Shown here: positions 30,911-32,900 of the stretch, piece after piece
Position numbering within the stretch: the first letter of the stretch is position 1
How the letters are laid out: each line of letters starts with the position of its first letter
Source: Sphaeroforma sirkka
Taxonomy: Eukaryota; Opisthokonta; Ichthyosporea; Ichthyophonida
Reading direction: 5' to 3'
Length of the DNA stretch: 32,900 nucleotides
Assembly: GCA_001586965.3 (NCBI GenBank)
Contig: LUCW03001985.1
Location: 1-32,900, forward strand
The notes under the pieces: model-generated
Told to the model about the DNA's origin: nothing
Seen by the model: only the letters and a program-made list of their open reading frames with translations
Databases searched by the model: none
Translations under genes and position numbers: made by a program

Positions 30911-31356
30911 ATGTCCCAACCCAGAAACAGCAACAGAATCAGACACAGCAACAGAAACTACAGCAACAGAATCGGAAACAACAACAGAAACTACAACAAC
31001 AGAATCGGAAACAACAACAGAAACTACAACAACAGAAACTACAACAACAGCAACAGAAACTACAACAACAGCAACACCAACACCGAAAACCAACACCAAC
31101 ACCTACTCCGCTAATGGGTACAACGGGTTGTAGTATGACCATGACCGGCACAGGTCGGATAAACAAAGATGAAAAAATAAAAGCATATTGGAACAAAATG
31201 CATCCGATAACACAGCAAACAACTGGCATGGGGTTTACGGACACTTTGGACGGAGTTCCTGTGGTTCAAATCGTTATGCCGTCCACAAAATGCAAACCGA
31301 CGTGGATTCCGGGTAAAACGTATTACTGGAAATCGGGGCGCGTTTTCTACCTATAA
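30911..31356 (+). pseudogene. Gln-rich repeat protein with conserved-looking C-terminal domain
   Basis: The ATG at 30911 (MSQP) must shift frame within a few codons to enter the long open frame. That frame carries QQQ-KL-QQQ-NRK repeats, a PTPTPTP hinge and a C-terminal block (about 31114-31356). The block has RINKDEKIKAYWNKMHPI, GVPVVQIVMPSTKCKPTW and GKTYYWKSGRVFYL. The C-terminal block looks like a small folded domain and is intact from an ATG at 31114, which could be an alternative start. The family is not recognised. It starts three bases after the previous stop, as in an operon-like compact cluster. Confidence 0.5.
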
Positions 31357-31363
31357 TTTCTTT

Positions 31364-31514
31364 ATCAGGTTCATAAATCAGGTTCATAAATCAGGTTCAT
31401 AAATCAGGTTCATAAATCAGGTTCATAAATCAGGTTCATAAATCAGGTTCATAAATCAGGTTTATAAATCAGGTTCATAAATCAGGTTCATAAATCAGGT
31501 TCATAAATCGGGTC
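31364..31514. repeat. Tandem array of 13-bp unit AGGTTCATAAATC, about 11 copies
   Basis: Near-perfect direct repeats; variant units are AGGTTTATAAATC and a terminal ATAAATCGGGT. Without spacers of unique sequence it is not a CRISPR. It lies between two convergent gene ends. Confidence 0.95.
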
Positions 31515-31674
31515 AGGCTTCTTCTGGTGTTTCGGGCGATTTCTTCAGATTTTCTATATATTCATCCTGCGCAGTCGTCGTGGTCGCGTCAGCACGTGGG
31601 ATCTCATACCCACAACAAAAGCACTCCTAGGACCAGCAGTCCGACAATGATGAGAATTATTGTTTTGCGCTCAT
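31513..31674 (-). pseudogene. Small membrane-anchored protein, paralogue of 30362
   Basis: The ATG at 31674 opens MSAK. A frameshift in the CAAAACAATAA stretch leads into TIILIIVGLLVLGVLLLW, a membrane span. After a second shift near 31605, YEIPRADATTTTAQDEYIEN and a tail ending TPEEA precede a TGA at 31513-31515. The span and the promoter closely match the gene at 30362 (IIPIIVGLLILALLF). Function unknown. Confidence 0.5.
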
Positions 31675-31697
31675 GTTTTTAAATACAGTTTTTTTTT
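31675..31697 (-). promoter_or_regulatory. Conserved A-rich promoter-like block before 31674
   Basis: Same poly-A, CTGTATTTAAAAAC, ATG arrangement as at 30363-30385; identical over more than 20 bases. Confidence 0.6.
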
Positions 31698-31705
31698 GTT
31701 TTTTT

Positions 31706-31718
31706 AATAATAATAATA

Positions 31719-31751
<33 letters not shown>

Positions 31752-31752
31752 T
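31706..31752. repeat. (TAA)n/(TTA)n inverted microsatellite
   Basis: AATAATAATAATA followed by a longer TTATTATTA run, able to fold into a hairpin. It separates two minus-strand genes and may act as a terminator-like structure. Confidence 0.8.
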
Positions 31753-31754
31753 TA

Positions 31755-32057
31755 TCACGTCTGCATCACCGCCGCTACGGCCTGAAAGTCCCAGTTCGGG
31801 TCCTCCCGCTGCTGGTTCGCAAACACGTACTGCACATTGTACTGTTTCACGCGTTCCAGGAGCGCCACATCCCCAAACGGCGTCTTGATCGAGGGTCCGG
31901 GAACTTCCGCCGCTGGGTAGAGTTGGTGCAACTTTGGTCCTGGTCCGCACGACCATTGGTCATCGGCCACGGGACTTGGCGCCGACCGGATTCCTTTTCG
32001 AGGGGGTGGTCCAGTCGTACTCGCCCCTGGTCATGGGGCTGCTGAAAGCTCGGCCAT
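31755..32057 (-). pseudogene. Small hypothetical protein, frameshifted N-terminus
   Basis: The C-terminal 71 codons (31755-31970) are open: a Gly/Pro-rich start, then PSIKTPFGDVALLERVKQYN and VQYVFANQQREDPNWDFQAV. Upstream protein-like sequence continues in other frames (TRGEYDWTTPSKRNPVGAKS) back to an ATG at 32057 (MAEL). The full product would be near 100 residues. No family is recognised. Confidence 0.5.
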
Positions 32058-32076
32058 GATGTAGTATTTCAGTACT

Positions 32077-32302
32077 CTACTCAAAGCCCACGTCCAGCCC
32101 CTTGGCCTCTTTGTCCGGCGTACACACCGAGTCCAAGGCGCGGCATTTCGACGATTGCCGCTCCTGTGCACGCGATCGATTAGTCAGTGCCCAGTAGCGG
32201 TAGCAGTAGTAGTACTAGTAGTAGTAGTATTAGAGTCTTGCGGCCGTGTTGGTGTTGACTGCCCCGGACCACCACGAGGATACAATGCTGTTCGGTTAGT
32301 GG
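32077..32302 (-). pseudogene. Hypothetical protein with Tyr run interrupted by stops
   Basis: One minus-strand frame reads IVSSWWSGAVNTNTAARL, then a (TAC)n-coded Tyr run broken by TAA and TAG, then CYRYWALTNRSRAQERQSS and CRALDSVCTPDKEAKGLDV, ending with TAG at 32077-32079. Both stops are one-base variants of the TAC repeat, so they look like mutations of a once-open frame. No in-frame ATG was identified. Confidence 0.4.
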
Positions 32303-32399
32303 ATTAGCTTAAAGAATTTTGTAGTTAGATTTGAAAATGTATTCACTTCGACGATTTGAAAAAAATATGCGTATTCAGTAGATAAACTTTGATTGGATG
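32303..32399. other. AT-rich spacer before the transposase remnant
   Basis: No gene or clear signal seen; contains a run of A near 32360. Confidence 0.4.
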
Positions 32400-32900
32400 C
32401 AGCGGAAACGCAAAATTTCAACATTCGGTATGTTGCTATGCACTACGCGATAACAAAATCACAGGGTAACCGGTGAACAGAGCAGCACTGCCTGGGTTAT
32501 CAAAACATCTCAGCTGCACATGTTTTGATGGTTCAACGCAATTGAATCGAACTCACCTCAATGTAATCGGATCAGATCGTTCAAAATTCACAACCAGTAC
32601 CGCAACACCCAGCTGTAATGCGAACATTTGCCGTCGATAGCTCATTCGTCAGAATTGGTCCACGACTCAAACATTCATTTGCCATTTCCCGTGGTGGTAA
32701 GACTCACCCACATGCTCTAGTTAGTACCATTTATGATTGTAATAATGAAATTAATGTAGATTCGCGTGTATTTTCCTCCCACAATGAACGTTCCGCGTTC
32801 ATATCAAGATTTGTATCATCCGGTGATATGTGTTTTTTTGACCGTGGCTACTATTCTGCCCAACCCGCACAGCATATACACGGCAGTGGGTCGTTTTACG
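32400..32900 (+). pseudogene. IS4-like DDE transposase, partial and frameshifted
   Basis: The plus strand shows, in changing frames, RKRKISTFGMLL (about 32402), then VNRAALPGLSKHLS and LNRTHLNVIGSDRSKF (about 32473-32588). From 32618 it reads MRTFAVDSSFVRIGPRLKHS, ARNG-like RGGKTHPHALVSTIYDCNNE and DMCFFDRGYYSA to the window end. The order RKRK, LNRTHL, AVDSSFV (first catalytic Asp) and FFDRGYYSA (second Asp region) matches IS4/DDE_Tnp_1 transposases. The catalytic Glu and the right end are outside. At least two frameshifts break it. IS4-like elements are known in giant viruses and in some eukaryotes. Confidence 0.72.

Noticed and set aside
30539..31102. Long minus-strand frame with Val/Ser repeats upstream of 30712
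   Set aside because: The Val-rich part is the antisense of the Gln/Thr-coding CAACAG repeat gene; only the last 57 codons look like a protein.
31364..31514. CRISPR array
   Set aside because: The 13-bp units are contiguous with no unique spacers, and the context is eukaryotic or viral.

Overview
The window looks like nuclear DNA of a microbial eukaryote (protist, alga or fungus-like organism). It combines several Ty3/gypsy LTR retrotransposons, short plant-type telomeric repeats (CCCTAAA/TTTAGGG) and a GC-richer block of genes resembling nucleocytoplasmic large (giant) DNA virus genes. No bacterial operon structure is visible. The species cannot be named from the sequence.

Left part (1-5000). 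A decayed Ty3/gypsy element, called A here, lies on the minus strand. It has a broken gag from about 3465 down to 1270, an aspartic protease with a DTGA active site near 840-1120, and a reverse transcriptase with a YIDD box that runs off the left edge. From 3466 to 5000 there is AT-rich non-coding DNA with short tandem repeats, two hairpins and a telomere-like motif.

Middle (5001-19161). Three copies of a second Ty3/gypsy family, called B, lie head to tail on the minus strand. B1 (5001-8827) lacks its 3' half. B2 (8919-17154) has LTRs at both ends and every expected domain. B3 (17155-19161) is an internal pol fragment. B2 appears to be nested inside the integrase region of an older copy. The family order is LTR, gag, an in-frame UGA, protease, reverse transcriptase, RNase H, a DIRS-type methyltransferase-like domain, integrase with a chromodomain-like tail, polypurine tract, LTR. 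The gag gene carries an antisense tRNA-like Pol III unit in every copy that retains this region.

Right part (19162-32900). Three telomeric repeats cap a truncated, membrane-anchored GH114-type glycosidase gene. Next comes a collagen/YadA-head-like fiber gene with an S74-type C-terminal domain. A fourth B copy, C (22383-28577, plus strand), splits this fiber gene and is flanked by a 4-bp target duplication, TCGT. Beyond the fiber gene's N-terminal half is a compact cluster of short genes with N-terminal membrane anchors, two arrays of an AAATCAGGTTCAT-type repeat, and an IS4-like DDE transposase that runs off the right edge.

Nearly every gene carries frameshifts, many at homopolymer runs. Either the region is decayed (an endogenous viral remnant invaded by retrotransposons) or the consensus has indel errors. 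The 3' half of copy C is an interleaved mosaic of two non-homologous pol segments, which points to a consensus artefact there.
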